This document shows, in pieces, positions 25,715 through 34,109 of a stretch of 64,000 nucleotides of DNA. The position numbers and the translations under genes are program-made. Source of the stretch: Lysobacterales bacterium. GTDB lineage: Bacteria; Pseudomonadota; Gammaproteobacteria; Xanthomonadales; Rhodanobacteraceae. The first letter of the stretch is position 1. Each line of letters starts with the position of its first letter. The stretch covers positions 1 through 64,000 of the forward strand of contig JADKJL010000010.1 in NCBI GenBank assembly GCA_016721015.1, read 5' to 3'. The notes under the pieces were generated by a model. That model made no database searches, was not told where the DNA came from, and was given only the letters and a program-made list of their open reading frames with translations.

Positions 25715-26442
25715 GCGGATCGCTGACCGTCGCTGCCGCCCTGCTGCTCGGCCTGCTTGCCAGCGGCCATTGCATGCTCATGTGCGGCGGCATCTCGATG
25801 GCGCTTGGCGTGGCCACGGCCAAGGATGCCGATGGCCGGCCGCGGCGAAGCCTGCTGCTCGCCTATCAACTTGGGCGGATTTCCTCCTACACGATAGCCG
25901 GCCTGCTGGTCGGTGGCGTCGGCGGCGGCCTGATCGCCGTGCTCGACATCGAGAACGTGCGTCTCGCCCTGCGCATTGCCAGCGCTGCCGCGCTGCTGGT
26001 CGCCGCGCTGGTCATGCTTGGCATCTTCCGCGATCCGGGTGCGGGTCTCGGCAAACGGCTGTGGCCGAAAATCGCTCCGCTCGGGCGTCGTTTGCTGCCA
26101 GTGAGCAATCTGCCGCGAGCCATCGGTTTCGGTGCGATCTGGGGCTGGATGCCCTGTGGCCTGGTTTATACCGTGCTGCTGGTTGCCGCTTTGAATGCAG
26201 ATCCATTGCGATCCGCCGCAGTCATGGCCGCGTTCGGTCTCGGCACCCTGCCGGCGATGCTGGCGACTTCATGGGGCGCGCCGCGCCTGTTGCGCCTGTC
26301 TTCGAGTCGCGGACTGCGCCGTGCGGCCGGCTTTGTGCTGCTGGCCAGCGCCGTTCTCACCGCCGCCGCACCGTTGCTGATCGGCCACGCACCGTGGCTG
26401 CAGGGCTGGCTGCCGTTTGATTGCGCACCGGCCGCGCCGTAG
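25711..26442 (+). CDS. TauE/SafE (UreH-like) six-helix membrane protein
   Basis: This 243-residue membrane protein belongs to the sulfite-exporter TauE/SafE UreH-like group. Characteristic strings are SGHCMLMCGGISMAL near residues 17-31 and GFGAIWGWMPCGLVYT near 139-154, with paired Cys-containing segments facing each other. Such genes commonly follow ccoS and are thought to take part in copper or metal supply to cbb3. It overlaps ccoS by four bases and closes the assembly operon. Confidence 0.85.
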   Translation: MSGSLTVAAALLLGLLASGHCMLMCGGISMALGVATAKDADGRPRRSLLLAYQLGRISSYTIAGLLVGGVGGGLIAVLDIENVRLALRIASAAALLVAALVMLGIFRDPGAGLGKRLWPKIAPLGRRLLPVSNLPRAIGFGAIWGWMPCGLVYTVLLVAALNADPLRSAAVMAAFGLGTLPAMLATSWGAPRLLRLSSSRGLRRAAGFVLLASAVLTAAAPLLIGHAPWLQGWLPFDCAPAAP

Positions 26443-26467
26443 CAACGGAGCCTCGGATCCGCTGTGT

Positions 26468-27214
26468 TCAGCCGCTCTCGTCGTCGGCCTTCTCGGCCAG
26501 CATCGCCAGTGCGGCCGGATCGAGAATGCGCAGGGTGCGCCGATCGACCCTGAGCACGCCGAGTGTCTGCATGCGCGAGAACAGGCGGCTGACCGTCTCG
26601 ATAACAAGCCCAAGATAGTTGGCCAGCTCCTGGCGCGACATGCTCAGGGTGATTTCAAGCGGATCGTGACCGATGCCACCGAGGCGCGCGGACAGGCTGC
26701 GCAGGAAGATCGCCAGGCGCGACATCGCCTGCTTGCGGCCCATCATTACCGGGTGTTCGAGTTCGCGTGAGAACTCGCGGCTCATGATGCGGAACAGTTG
26801 CTGCTGCAAGCCCGGCACCTTGGCAGCCACCTCGCTCAGCGACTCGAACGGAACTTCGCAGACCGTCGTTCGTTCCAGCACCTCGGCCGTGCAGCGGTGA
26901 CCCTCTTCGGACAATCCATCGAGGCCGACCAGTTCGCCGGCGATGTGGAATCCAAGGATCTGCACATCGCCTTCCGGCAGCGTCACATAGGTCTTCAGCG
27001 AGCCGGCGCGGACGATGTACAAGGCCGGTTGCTTGAGCCCCTCGTGGAAAAGGATATCGCCGCGCTCCAGCGCCGGGCGTTGCTTGACGACGTGATCCAG
27101 GCGGTCGAGGTCGTTACCACCGATCGAAGCGGGCAGACACAGCTGGTTCAAGGCACAATCCGCGCAGGACTGGCGCAGTGCGCGCAGGTTGACGATGTTG
27201 GATACGCTGCCCAT
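26468..27214 (-). CDS. fnr: FNR/ANR oxygen-sensing transcription regulator (copy 2)
   Basis: This 248-residue FNR-type activator has the N-terminal motif CADCALNQLC (Cys17, 20, 26). With a central Cys (HRCTAEVLE, near 112) it can bind an oxygen-sensitive [4Fe-4S] cluster. The C-terminal helix-turn-helix is SRQELANYLGLVIETVSRLFSRM, whose ETVSRxF recognition helix fits TTGAT half-sites. Compared with copy 1 it is the more canonical ANR. Its position between the cco assembly genes and hemN, which has an FNR box, fits the main regulator of these genes. ATG 27214 is chosen. Confidence 0.93.
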   Translation of the reverse strand: MGSVSNIVNLRALRQSCADCALNQLCLPASIGGNDLDRLDHVVKQRPALERGDILFHEGLKQPALYIVRAGSLKTYVTLPEGDVQILGFHIAGELVGLDGLSEEGHRCTAEVLERTTVCEVPFESLSEVAAKVPGLQQQLFRIMSREFSRELEHPVMMGRKQAMSRLAIFLRSLSARLGGIGHDPLEITLSMSRQELANYLGLVIETVSRLFSRMQTLGVLRVDRRTLRILDPAALAMLAEKADDESG

Positions 27215-27274
27215 GTCGCGACGATTGTCCCATGCCGCACACAAGGCTACACCCTATTCCGCCGCCGGGATCGA

Positions 27275-28702
27275 TCAGAGTGCTTTCGAGTAGCTTGGCG
27301 TGCCATTCTGGGCCGGCCGGCCCAGATAGGCATCGAAGCACATGGCGACGATGCGCAACAGGAAACGGCCGCGCGCGGTGATCTGCAGCGCACGCGCGGA
27401 GACCTCGATCAAACCGTCCTTTTCCAGCGCCTTGAGGCGCTCCATCTCGGCGGCAAAATAGCTGCGGAATTCGATTCCGTAGTGCTGGCCGAAGTCGATC
27501 ATGTCGAGCTCGCCGTGGCACATGAGTTGCTGGATCACGTCGGCGCGGATGACATCATCATCACTGAGCAGCATGCCACGCTGGACCGGCAGGTGACCGC
27601 TGTCGATCGCACCGTAGTAGGCCTGCAGATTGCGCGGATTCTGGTGGAAGCTGCGCCCGATGTGGCCGATCGAACTCATGCCGAGGCCAACCAGATCGCA
27701 GTCGCCGTGCGTCGAATAGCCCTGGAAATTACGCTGCATCGTGCCGGCACGCTGGGCCCGCGACAGATCGTCGCTGGGCAGGGCGAAATGATCGAGGCCG
27801 ATGTAGCGGTAGCCGGCTGTGCCGAGGGTGGCCACGGTCTGCCCGATCAGGGCGAGACGCGTCGCCGCATCGGGAAGATCGGCTGCGATGATCTGGTTCT
27901 GCGCGCGGAAGCGCTCGGGCATGTGCGCGTAGGAATAGGTCGCGATGCGATCGGGTTTCAGGGCGATGACCTGTTCGAGCGTGCGCGCGAACTTCTGCGT
28001 GGTCTGCTTCGGCAGGCCGTGGATCAAATCGACGCTGATCGAACGGAAGCCGTGCTCGCGCGCCGCCTCGATGACTTCGCGGGTCTGCTCGACGCTCTGC
28101 ACGCGATTGACCGCAAGCTGGACGTCGTGGTCGAAATCCTGGATGCCGAGCGAGATCCGGTTGAAACCGACATCGGCCAGCATGCGCACGGTGGCGGCAT
28201 CGCAATAGCGCGGATCGACCTCGATGCCGAACTCGCGATCCGGATCATCGGACAGATCGAAACCGGCCTTGAGTGCGTCGAGCAGGCGCACCATTTGTTC
28301 CGCATCGAGGAAGTTGGGCGTACCGCCGCCGAGATGAACCTGGTTGACGCAACGATCCTTGTCGAACAGTGGCGCGGTCATTTCGATCTCGCGGATCAAC
28401 CGACCCAGATATTCGTCGGCGCGCGTACGATCGCGCGTGATGATGCGCGTACAGCCGCAGTAGAAACACGGACTGAGGCAAAACGGTATGTGTACATAAA
28501 TCGACAACGCGCGCGGAATCGGATCCTCGTTCGAGGTCTGGGCGATGCGGCGCAGGTCGGCCTCGCCGAATCGCTCATGGAATTGCGGCGCGGTCGGATA
28601 CGAGGTGTAGCGTGGGCCGTTGATGTCGTAACGCGCGATCAAGCCGGCATCGAACACCGGAGCGCGCGAAAGCTGGGGATGAATGAGGGTGGGAGCTGGC
28701 AT
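27275..28702 (-). CDS. hemN: Oxygen-independent coproporphyrinogen III oxidase (radical SAM)
   Basis: This 475-residue radical SAM enzyme converts coproporphyrinogen III to protoporphyrinogen IX without oxygen. The cluster motif PFCLSPCFYCGC gives Cys75, Cys79, Cys82 (CxxxCxxC) plus Cys84. The N-terminal YDINGPRYTSYPTAPQF (about 25-41) is specific to HemN rather than HemW. ATG 28702 is chosen because HemN begins shortly before this segment. An FNR box lies about 40 bases upstream, consistent with supply of haem for the cytochromes encoded nearby when oxygen is low. Confidence 0.95.
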   Translation of the reverse strand: MPAPTLIHPQLSRAPVFDAGLIARYDINGPRYTSYPTAPQFHERFGEADLRRIAQTSNEDPIPRALSIYVHIPFCLSPCFYCGCTRIITRDRTRADEYLGRLIREIEMTAPLFDKDRCVNQVHLGGGTPNFLDAEQMVRLLDALKAGFDLSDDPDREFGIEVDPRYCDAATVRMLADVGFNRISLGIQDFDHDVQLAVNRVQSVEQTREVIEAAREHGFRSISVDLIHGLPKQTTQKFARTLEQVIALKPDRIATYSYAHMPERFRAQNQIIAADLPDAATRLALIGQTVATLGTAGYRYIGLDHFALPSDDLSRAQRAGTMQRNFQGYSTHGDCDLVGLGMSSIGHIGRSFHQNPRNLQAYYGAIDSGHLPVQRGMLLSDDDVIRADVIQQLMCHGELDMIDFGQHYGIEFRSYFAAEMERLKALEKDGLIEVSARALQITARGRFLLRIVAMCFDAYLGRPAQNGTPSYSKAL

Positions 28703-28736
28703 GCCTGCATGCTGCCGCGACATCGCTACAGTCGTC

Positions 28737-28750
28737 TTGATCCAAGTCAA
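28737..28750. promoter_or_regulatory. FNR box before hemN
   Basis: On the minus strand the site reads TTGACTTGGATCAA, matching TTGACnnnnATCAA. Its centre is about 41 bases upstream of the hemN start codon. Confidence 0.8.
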
Positions 28751-28926
28751 CCGACCCGGGAGCCAGCTGCGACAGCCTGCGTTCGCTGACCTATCGCAGC
28801 GGTATTTCGCCGACAGGCCCGGCAAGTCGACGCAGGCATGCGCCTGTCGTGCACCCGCGCGCCCAACAACTGCAGCGGGTCGGGCACGGCAATGGAGTGC
28901 GGCGCCAAAGCGCCGCGAGCGGCAGA

Positions 28927-29487
28927 TCAGGACAGATCGAAACTGTGCGTGACCTCGTGCGGGTTCTGCGGATCGAAATGCCGGGTGAAACCGAGCTCTT
29001 CGGCCAGCTCCTGCATCTTCACGTTTTCCGGATCATCAAGTGAATACAGTTTCTTGATTCCGCGCGCCCGCGCCACCTCGATGAGACGACGCATGAGCAG
29101 GGTGCCAACACCCCGATGCTGCCAGTCGTCGGCGACCGTAACCGCACATTCCCCAACCTCACGGTCATCGGCGGTCGCGTAGCGGCTGACGCCAATCTCT
29201 ACCTCGGTTCCATGCTGGTCAATGGTTGCGACGAGCGCCATTTCGCGATCGAAATCAAGATCAGTCAGGCGCTTGAGCAACTCGTCGCTTGGCGCACTGA
29301 TCTGGGCGAGAAAACGCATGTGTCGCGACTCCGGTGACATGCCATTGATGAAGGTGCGCTCGAGTTCGACATCGTCCTTGCTGATCGCGCGGATCAGCAG
29401 GTTCGTTCCGTTGGCAAGGGTCTCGTTCCAGCGCAGCGAGGCCACATCTGGGTTGGCGTGTCTGGAAGGCTTCTCGGCAGCGGTCAT
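28927..29487 (-). CDS. GNAT family N-acetyltransferase
   Basis: This 186-residue acetyltransferase resembles the GNAT domain of protein lysine acetyltransferases (Pat/AcuA-like). The acetyl-CoA binding motif is VADDWQHRGVGTLLMRRLIEVAR (Q/R-x-x-G-x-G, about residues 118-140), followed by YSLDDPENVKMQELAEELGF. It is transcribed away from the phosphotransacetylase/acetate kinase operon, with FNR-like sites between, so it could adjust enzymes of acetyl-CoA or acetyl-phosphate metabolism. The substrate is unknown. Confidence 0.85.
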   Translation of the reverse strand: MTAAEKPSRHANPDVASLRWNETLANGTNLLIRAISKDDVELERTFINGMSPESRHMRFLAQISAPSDELLKRLTDLDFDREMALVATIDQHGTEVEIGVSRYATADDREVGECAVTVADDWQHRGVGTLLMRRLIEVARARGIKKLYSLDDPENVKMQELAEELGFTRHFDPQNPHEVTHSFDLS

Positions 29488-29546
29488 GGGACGAACTCCA
29501 TCGGGGGGGAATCATTTCATGCTGCGCCGAGCGCAACCGCGATGAA

Positions 29547-29560
29547 TTGACCTGGATCAG
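29547..29560. promoter_or_regulatory. FNR-like site in the GNAT / phosphotransacetylase divergent region
   Basis: TTGACCTGGATCAG differs from TTGACnnnnATCAA in the last base only. It is about 60 bases upstream of the GNAT start. Confidence 0.6.
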
Positions 29561-29636
29561 AAATCGCGCAAGCGCGGTCATGCCTTTGCGTGCCCGAGCA
29601 TGGTTCACGCTGACCGGGATACCCGCAGCAGCCGAT

Positions 29637-29650
29637 TTGACCCAGATCAG
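29637..29650. promoter_or_regulatory. second FNR-like site, before the phosphotransacetylase operon
   Basis: TTGACCCAGATCAG again matches TTGACnnnnATCAA except for the last base. It lies about 130 bases before the start of the MaoC-phosphotransacetylase gene. Confidence 0.55.
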
Positions 29651-29775
29651 GCGCGCGCCGACGGGCCGGGGTTAAGCTCCAGCGTGGCCGGCTGCAGCGG
29701 CCTGCACGCGGATCCGTCGGCGGACTTGTTGCTGTACTGTCCCCGCTTGCCAACCAGAAATGGGCACAAAAACTG

Positions 29776-31224
29776 ATGAGTCCCGAATCGGATCCGGTGA
29801 AGGCGTCGAAGCCCGTTGCCGAACATGACGATTTGCGCTTCGTGCGCAATCGTCTTTTCGATGAGATCGCGGTCGGCGACCGGGTCAGCATCGAACGCAC
29901 GCTGAGTCCCAGCGATATCCAGTTGTTCGCGGTGATTTCCGGCGATGACAATCCGCAGCATGTCGATGCCGAGTTCGCTGCCTCGTCGCGCTTCCATGGC
30001 GTCATCGCGCACGGCATGTGGGGGGCGGCCCTGATCTCGGCGGTGCTCGGCACGCGCCTGCCCGGTCCCGGCACGATCTACCTCGGCCAGACCCTTCGCT
30101 TCCTCGCTCCGGTACGCATCGGCGACACCCTCAATATCGCCGTCGAAGTGACGGCACGCGATCCGCACAACCGCCAACTCACCCTCGCCTGCACCTGCAT
30201 CAACCAGGACGGCATCGCCGTCATCGAAGGCGAGGCCATGGTGATCGCGCCGAACGAACGCATCGTGCGCCCGCGTGCGACCCTGCCCGAGGTGCGCCTT
30301 GGCGATGGCGATGGCGTGCGCCGCCTGCTCGATGCGGTCAGCAATTTGCCGCCGATCCGGTGCGCGATCGTGCATCCCTGCGACCCGACCTCGCTCGCAG
30401 CAGCGCTCGAAGCGCGTGATGCCGGATTGATCGTGCCGGTGCTGGTCGCGCCGAAAGCCAGGCTCGAGGCGATTGCGGCGCAGGCCGGGCTCGATCTGAG
30501 CGGCATCGAAATCGAGGATGTCGCGCACAGTCACGCCGCCGCCGATCGCGCCGCGGCAATGGCCAAGTCCGGCCATGTCGATGCATTGATGAAGGGCAGC
30601 CTGCACACCGACGAATTCATGAGCGCAATCCTGGCCACCGATGCCGGTCTGCGCACGGCACGCCGCGTTTCGCATTGCTACCTGATGCAGACACCGGCCT
30701 ATCCACGCCCGTTCATCATCACCGACGCGGCGATCAACATCGCGCCCGATCTCGCCGCCAAGGCCGACATCGTGCGCAACGCGATCGACCTGGCCCGCAT
30801 CATCGGCGTCGCCGAGCCGCGCGTGGCAATCCTCGCCGCTGTCGAAACGGTCAACGCGCACATGCCGGCGACGCTTGATGCCGCCGCGCTGTGCAAGATG
30901 GCCGATCGCGGCCAGATAAGCGGCGGCATCCTCGATGGCCCGCTGGCGCTGGACAATGCGATCTCGATCGCCGCCGCCCGCATCAAGGGCATCGTCTCGC
31001 CGGTCGCCGGCTGTGCCGACGTGCTTGTGGTGCCGGATCTGGAAAGCGGCAACATGCTGGCCAAGCAACTCGAATTCCTTGGCGGCGCGGCCAGCGCCGG
31101 TATCGTCCTCGGCGCCCGCGTGCCGGTAATCCTGACCAGCCGCGCCGACTCCACCGAAACGCGGATCGCCTCCTGCGCGGTCGCCCTGCTGGTCGCCCGC
31201 CACTATCGAACCTCGCCACCATGA
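29776..31224 (+). CDS. MaoC-hydratase / phosphate acyltransferase fusion
   Basis: This 482-residue protein has two domains. Residues about 30-150 form a MaoC-like hot-dog hydratase domain with DDNPQHVDAEFA (Asp/His active-site pair) and FHGVIAHGMWGAALIS. Residues about 180-480 form a phosphate acetyl/butyryltransferase with ITDAAINIAPD and GILDGPLALDNAIS. Such fusions are annotated bifunctional enoyl-CoA hydratase/phosphate acetyltransferase. The phosphotransferase part would turn acyl-CoA into acyl-phosphate for the acetate kinase that overlaps its stop codon (ATGA). Confidence 0.9.
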   Translation: MSPESDPVKASKPVAEHDDLRFVRNRLFDEIAVGDRVSIERTLSPSDIQLFAVISGDDNPQHVDAEFAASSRFHGVIAHGMWGAALISAVLGTRLPGPGTIYLGQTLRFLAPVRIGDTLNIAVEVTARDPHNRQLTLACTCINQDGIAVIEGEAMVIAPNERIVRPRATLPEVRLGDGDGVRRLLDAVSNLPPIRCAIVHPCDPTSLAAALEARDAGLIVPVLVAPKARLEAIAAQAGLDLSGIEIEDVAHSHAAADRAAAMAKSGHVDALMKGSLHTDEFMSAILATDAGLRTARRVSHCYLMQTPAYPRPFIITDAAINIAPDLAAKADIVRNAIDLARIIGVAEPRVAILAAVETVNAHMPATLDAAALCKMADRGQISGGILDGPLALDNAISIAAARIKGIVSPVAGCADVLVVPDLESGNMLAKQLEFLGGAASAGIVLGARVPVILTSRADSTETRIASCAVALLVARHYRTSPP

Positions 31225-32414
31225 CCGAAGCCCGCCCCTGCATCCTTGTCCTCAATGCCGGCTCATCGAGCCTCAAGTTCGCGCTGTTCGATGTCGACGC
31301 CGGCGATCCCGGCCTGCAGGCCCGCTGGCGCGGCAAGATCGACGGCATCGGCGGAAGCTCGCCAACCTGGTCGGACATCAGTACCGATCAAGCCATGCCA
31401 CTCGTGCTCGATGCCGAGCGCCCGTTTCGCGCCGCACTCGACGAGGTGCGCAAACGGATCGGTGAATACACGTCGACCAGTTCGCTGCGCGCGGTCGCTC
31501 ATCGTGTCGTGCACGGCGGCAGCCACTATTTCGCACCGACCCGGGTCACGCCGGAAGTACTCGAAGAGTTGCACCGCCTGATTCCGCTGGCCCCGCTGCA
31601 CCAGCCCTCGACGCTGGAGGGGATCGAATCGTTCTTCAGCTCACACCCCGACGTACCCCAGATCGCCTGCTTTGATACCGGCTTCCACCACGGCATGCCG
31701 CTCGTCGAACAGTTGTTGCCGCTGCCTTATGACGCATGGGAGCGTGGCCTGCGCCGCTATGGCTTCCACGGCCTGTCCTTCGAGTACCAGTCAATCGCCT
31801 TGCCCCGCCGCCACGGTGATCTGGCCCGCGGCCGCACCCTGGTCGCGCATATCGGCAGTGGCGCCAGCCTTTGCGCGATGCGCGATCTGCGCAGCGTTGC
31901 CACGACCATGGGATTCTCGGCCCTCGATGGACTGATGATGGGTACACGGTGCGGATCGCTCGATCCGGGCGTCGTCCTTTCGCTGCTCGAAACCGGCCGC
32001 TTCACGGTGCCGCGTCTTGGCCAACTGCTGTACAAGGAATCCGGATTGCTCGGCGTCTCCGGTGAATCCTCCGATCCGCGCATCCTGCTCGCCAGCGAAG
32101 GACACAATCCGCGCGCGAAGATCGCCCTGGAGCTGTACGTCCACCGCATGGTGCGCGAGATCGGCGCGCTCGGCGCCGTGCTTGGCGGCGTTGACCTGCT
32201 CGTTTTCACCGCGGGCATTGGCGAACACAATGCGGTCATCCGCGAACGCGTCTGTGCCGCGCTCGGCCTGTTCGGCATCCGTCTCGATGGCGCCGCCAAC
32301 GCCCGCCATGCACCGGTGATCTCGGCCGCCGACAGCGCCACCGTGGTCGCCATCGAACCGACCAACGAGGAATGGCTGGCGGCACTGCGCGCCAACGAGC
32401 TGACCCGGCCATGA
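31221..32414 (+). CDS. ackA: Acetate kinase
   Basis: This 397-residue enzyme makes ATP from acetyl-phosphate (or another short acyl-phosphate). Motifs: VLNAGSSSLKFALF (about 9-22), CFDTGFHHGMP (catalytic Asp, about 151-161), HIGSGASLCAM, MGFSALDGLMMGTRCGSLDPG and FTAGIGEHN. ATG 31221 overlaps the preceding stop, which fixes the start. In this operon it would complete substrate-level phosphorylation, probably under low oxygen given the FNR-like sites upstream. Confidence 0.94.
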   Translation: MTEARPCILVLNAGSSSLKFALFDVDAGDPGLQARWRGKIDGIGGSSPTWSDISTDQAMPLVLDAERPFRAALDEVRKRIGEYTSTSSLRAVAHRVVHGGSHYFAPTRVTPEVLEELHRLIPLAPLHQPSTLEGIESFFSSHPDVPQIACFDTGFHHGMPLVEQLLPLPYDAWERGLRRYGFHGLSFEYQSIALPRRHGDLARGRTLVAHIGSGASLCAMRDLRSVATTMGFSALDGLMMGTRCGSLDPGVVLSLLETGRFTVPRLGQLLYKESGLLGVSGESSDPRILLASEGHNPRAKIALELYVHRMVREIGALGAVLGGVDLLVFTAGIGEHNAVIRERVCAALGLFGIRLDGAANARHAPVISAADSATVVAIEPTNEEWLAALRANELTRP

Positions 32415-32453
32415 GCAGGCGCGCCATCCAATCGTTTTCGACTGGAGCGAGGT

Positions 32454-34076
32454 ATGCCGGCGCCCAGCCATGATGTCGTTATCGTCGGTGCCGGCATTGC
32501 CGGCATCGTCTGCGCAATCGAACTGCTCGATCAGGGCAAGCGCGTGCTGCTGCTCGATCGCGACCAGGCGGACCAGCTCGGCGGCCTGGCCCGGCGCAGC
32601 TTCGGCGGCATGTTCGCGGTCGATACGCCCGAACAACGCCGCATGGGCATCCGTGACAGCGTCGAGCTGGCCCTGGCTGACTGGCAATCGTTTGCCAGCT
32701 TCGACGATCACGCATTGTGGCCGCAACGCTGGGCACGCGCCTATGTTGGTCATTGCACCGAGCACATGTACTGGTGGCTGCGCGGCAAGGGCATCCGCTA
32801 CCTGCCGATGCCGAACTGGGTCGAGCGTGGCCAGTTCACGCCGGGCAATTCGCTGCCGCGTTTCCATATCGTCTGGGGCACCGGCAAGAAGCTCGCGGAA
32901 ACCCTGATCGGACATTTGCAGCAGCATCGCAACGTCGGCCTGCTCGATCTGCGCTTCGGCCAGTGCGTCCAGGGTCTGCTGCGTGAGGGTGCGATGGTGA
33001 TTGGCTGCCAAGGCGTCGAGGAGACGTCTGGACGTCCATTTGAATTCCACGCCGAGACAACCGTGGTTGCCGCCGGCGGCATCAATGGCAATCTCGACCG
33101 CGTGCGCGAGAACTGGCATGCCGATTGGGGATCGCCCCCGGCCGTATTGCTCAACGGCTCGCACCGTTTTGCCGACGGCACCGTGCATGACGCCGCCGCC
33201 GGAGCCGGCGCGCAGATCACCCATCTCGACAAGATGTGGAACTACGCCGGGGGTGTGCATCACTACGCGCCAACGCATCCATTCGCTGGACTCAGCCTCG
33301 TGCCGCCACGCTCGGCCCTGTGGCTTAACTGGCGCGGCGAGCGCATCGGCCCGCAGCCGCTGGTCTCCGGTTTCGATACGCGCGACCTGGTCAGCCAGGT
33401 TTGCCGGCAACCACGCCAGTACTCCTGGCAGCTCATGAACCGACGCATCGCGCTGAAGGAGCTGGCCGTCTCGGGTGCCGAGCACAATCCAAGCATTCGG
33501 GACGAAAGCCGTCTCGGATTGCTGCGTGATCTCTTGTTTGGCAATCGCTGGCTGGTCGACACCTTGATCGAAAAGTGCCCGGACGTGGTCATCGCGCAAA
33601 CCCTGCCGGAACTGGTCGAGCGCATGAACGCGCTGCAAGGCGACACGGCGGTCGAACTCGGCACGCTTGAAGATGAAGTGAATCGCTACGATGCGCGCGT
33701 GCGTCAGCCGGATCGCTTCCAGAATGATGAGCAACTGCGTCGCATCGCGTTCCTGCGCCAGTACCGTGGTGACCGCATGCGCACCTGCAAGCGCCAGCCG
33801 ATCCTCGATCAGAAGGCGCTGCCGCTGATTGCAATCCGCGAGTTCATCATCAGCCGCAAGAGTCTCGGCGGCATCCAGACCGATCTCGCCAGCCAGGCGC
33901 TCGATGCCTCCGGCAAGCCGATCGGCGGGCTCTACGCGATCGGTGAGGCAGCCGGTTTTGGTGGCGGTGGCATGCACGGACTGCGCGCGCTCGAAGGCAC
34001 CTTCCTCGGTGGCTGCGTGCTCGGCGCACGCGCGGCCGCGGCCGCGCTCGATGGCCGCAACCTGCTCAATCCCTGA
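32454..34076 (+). CDS. FAD-dependent dehydrogenase (fumarate-reductase/ketosteroid-dehydrogenase superfamily)
   Basis: This 540-residue flavoprotein has an N-terminal Rossmann motif VIVGAGIAGIVCAIELLDQG (about residues 8-27) and a C-terminal FAD segment GGLYAIGEAAGFGGGGMHG (about 494-512). The middle part (HCTEHMYWWLRGKGIRYLP) fits the uncharacterised COG3573 dehydrogenases, related to 3-ketosteroid dehydrogenase. No signal peptide is seen. It lies 39 bases after ackA and 33 before the ThDP enzyme, so it probably supplies or oxidises that enzyme's substrate. The substrate is unknown. Confidence 0.85.
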   Translation: MPAPSHDVVIVGAGIAGIVCAIELLDQGKRVLLLDRDQADQLGGLARRSFGGMFAVDTPEQRRMGIRDSVELALADWQSFASFDDHALWPQRWARAYVGHCTEHMYWWLRGKGIRYLPMPNWVERGQFTPGNSLPRFHIVWGTGKKLAETLIGHLQQHRNVGLLDLRFGQCVQGLLREGAMVIGCQGVEETSGRPFEFHAETTVVAAGGINGNLDRVRENWHADWGSPPAVLLNGSHRFADGTVHDAAAGAGAQITHLDKMWNYAGGVHHYAPTHPFAGLSLVPPRSALWLNWRGERIGPQPLVSGFDTRDLVSQVCRQPRQYSWQLMNRRIALKELAVSGAEHNPSIRDESRLGLLRDLLFGNRWLVDTLIEKCPDVVIAQTLPELVERMNALQGDTAVELGTLEDEVNRYDARVRQPDRFQNDEQLRRIAFLRQYRGDRMRTCKRQPILDQKALPLIAIREFIISRKSLGGIQTDLASQALDASGKPIGGLYAIGEAAGFGGGGMHGLRALEGTFLGGCVLGARAAAAALDGRNLLNP

Positions 34077-34109
34077 TACTCACGGCATTACCCGGCGGAG
34101 ACCACGAAC

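Noticed and set aside
31791..33977. 728-residue minus-strand open frame
   Set aside because: Antisense to ackA and the FAD dehydrogenase; composition typical of a shadow frame.
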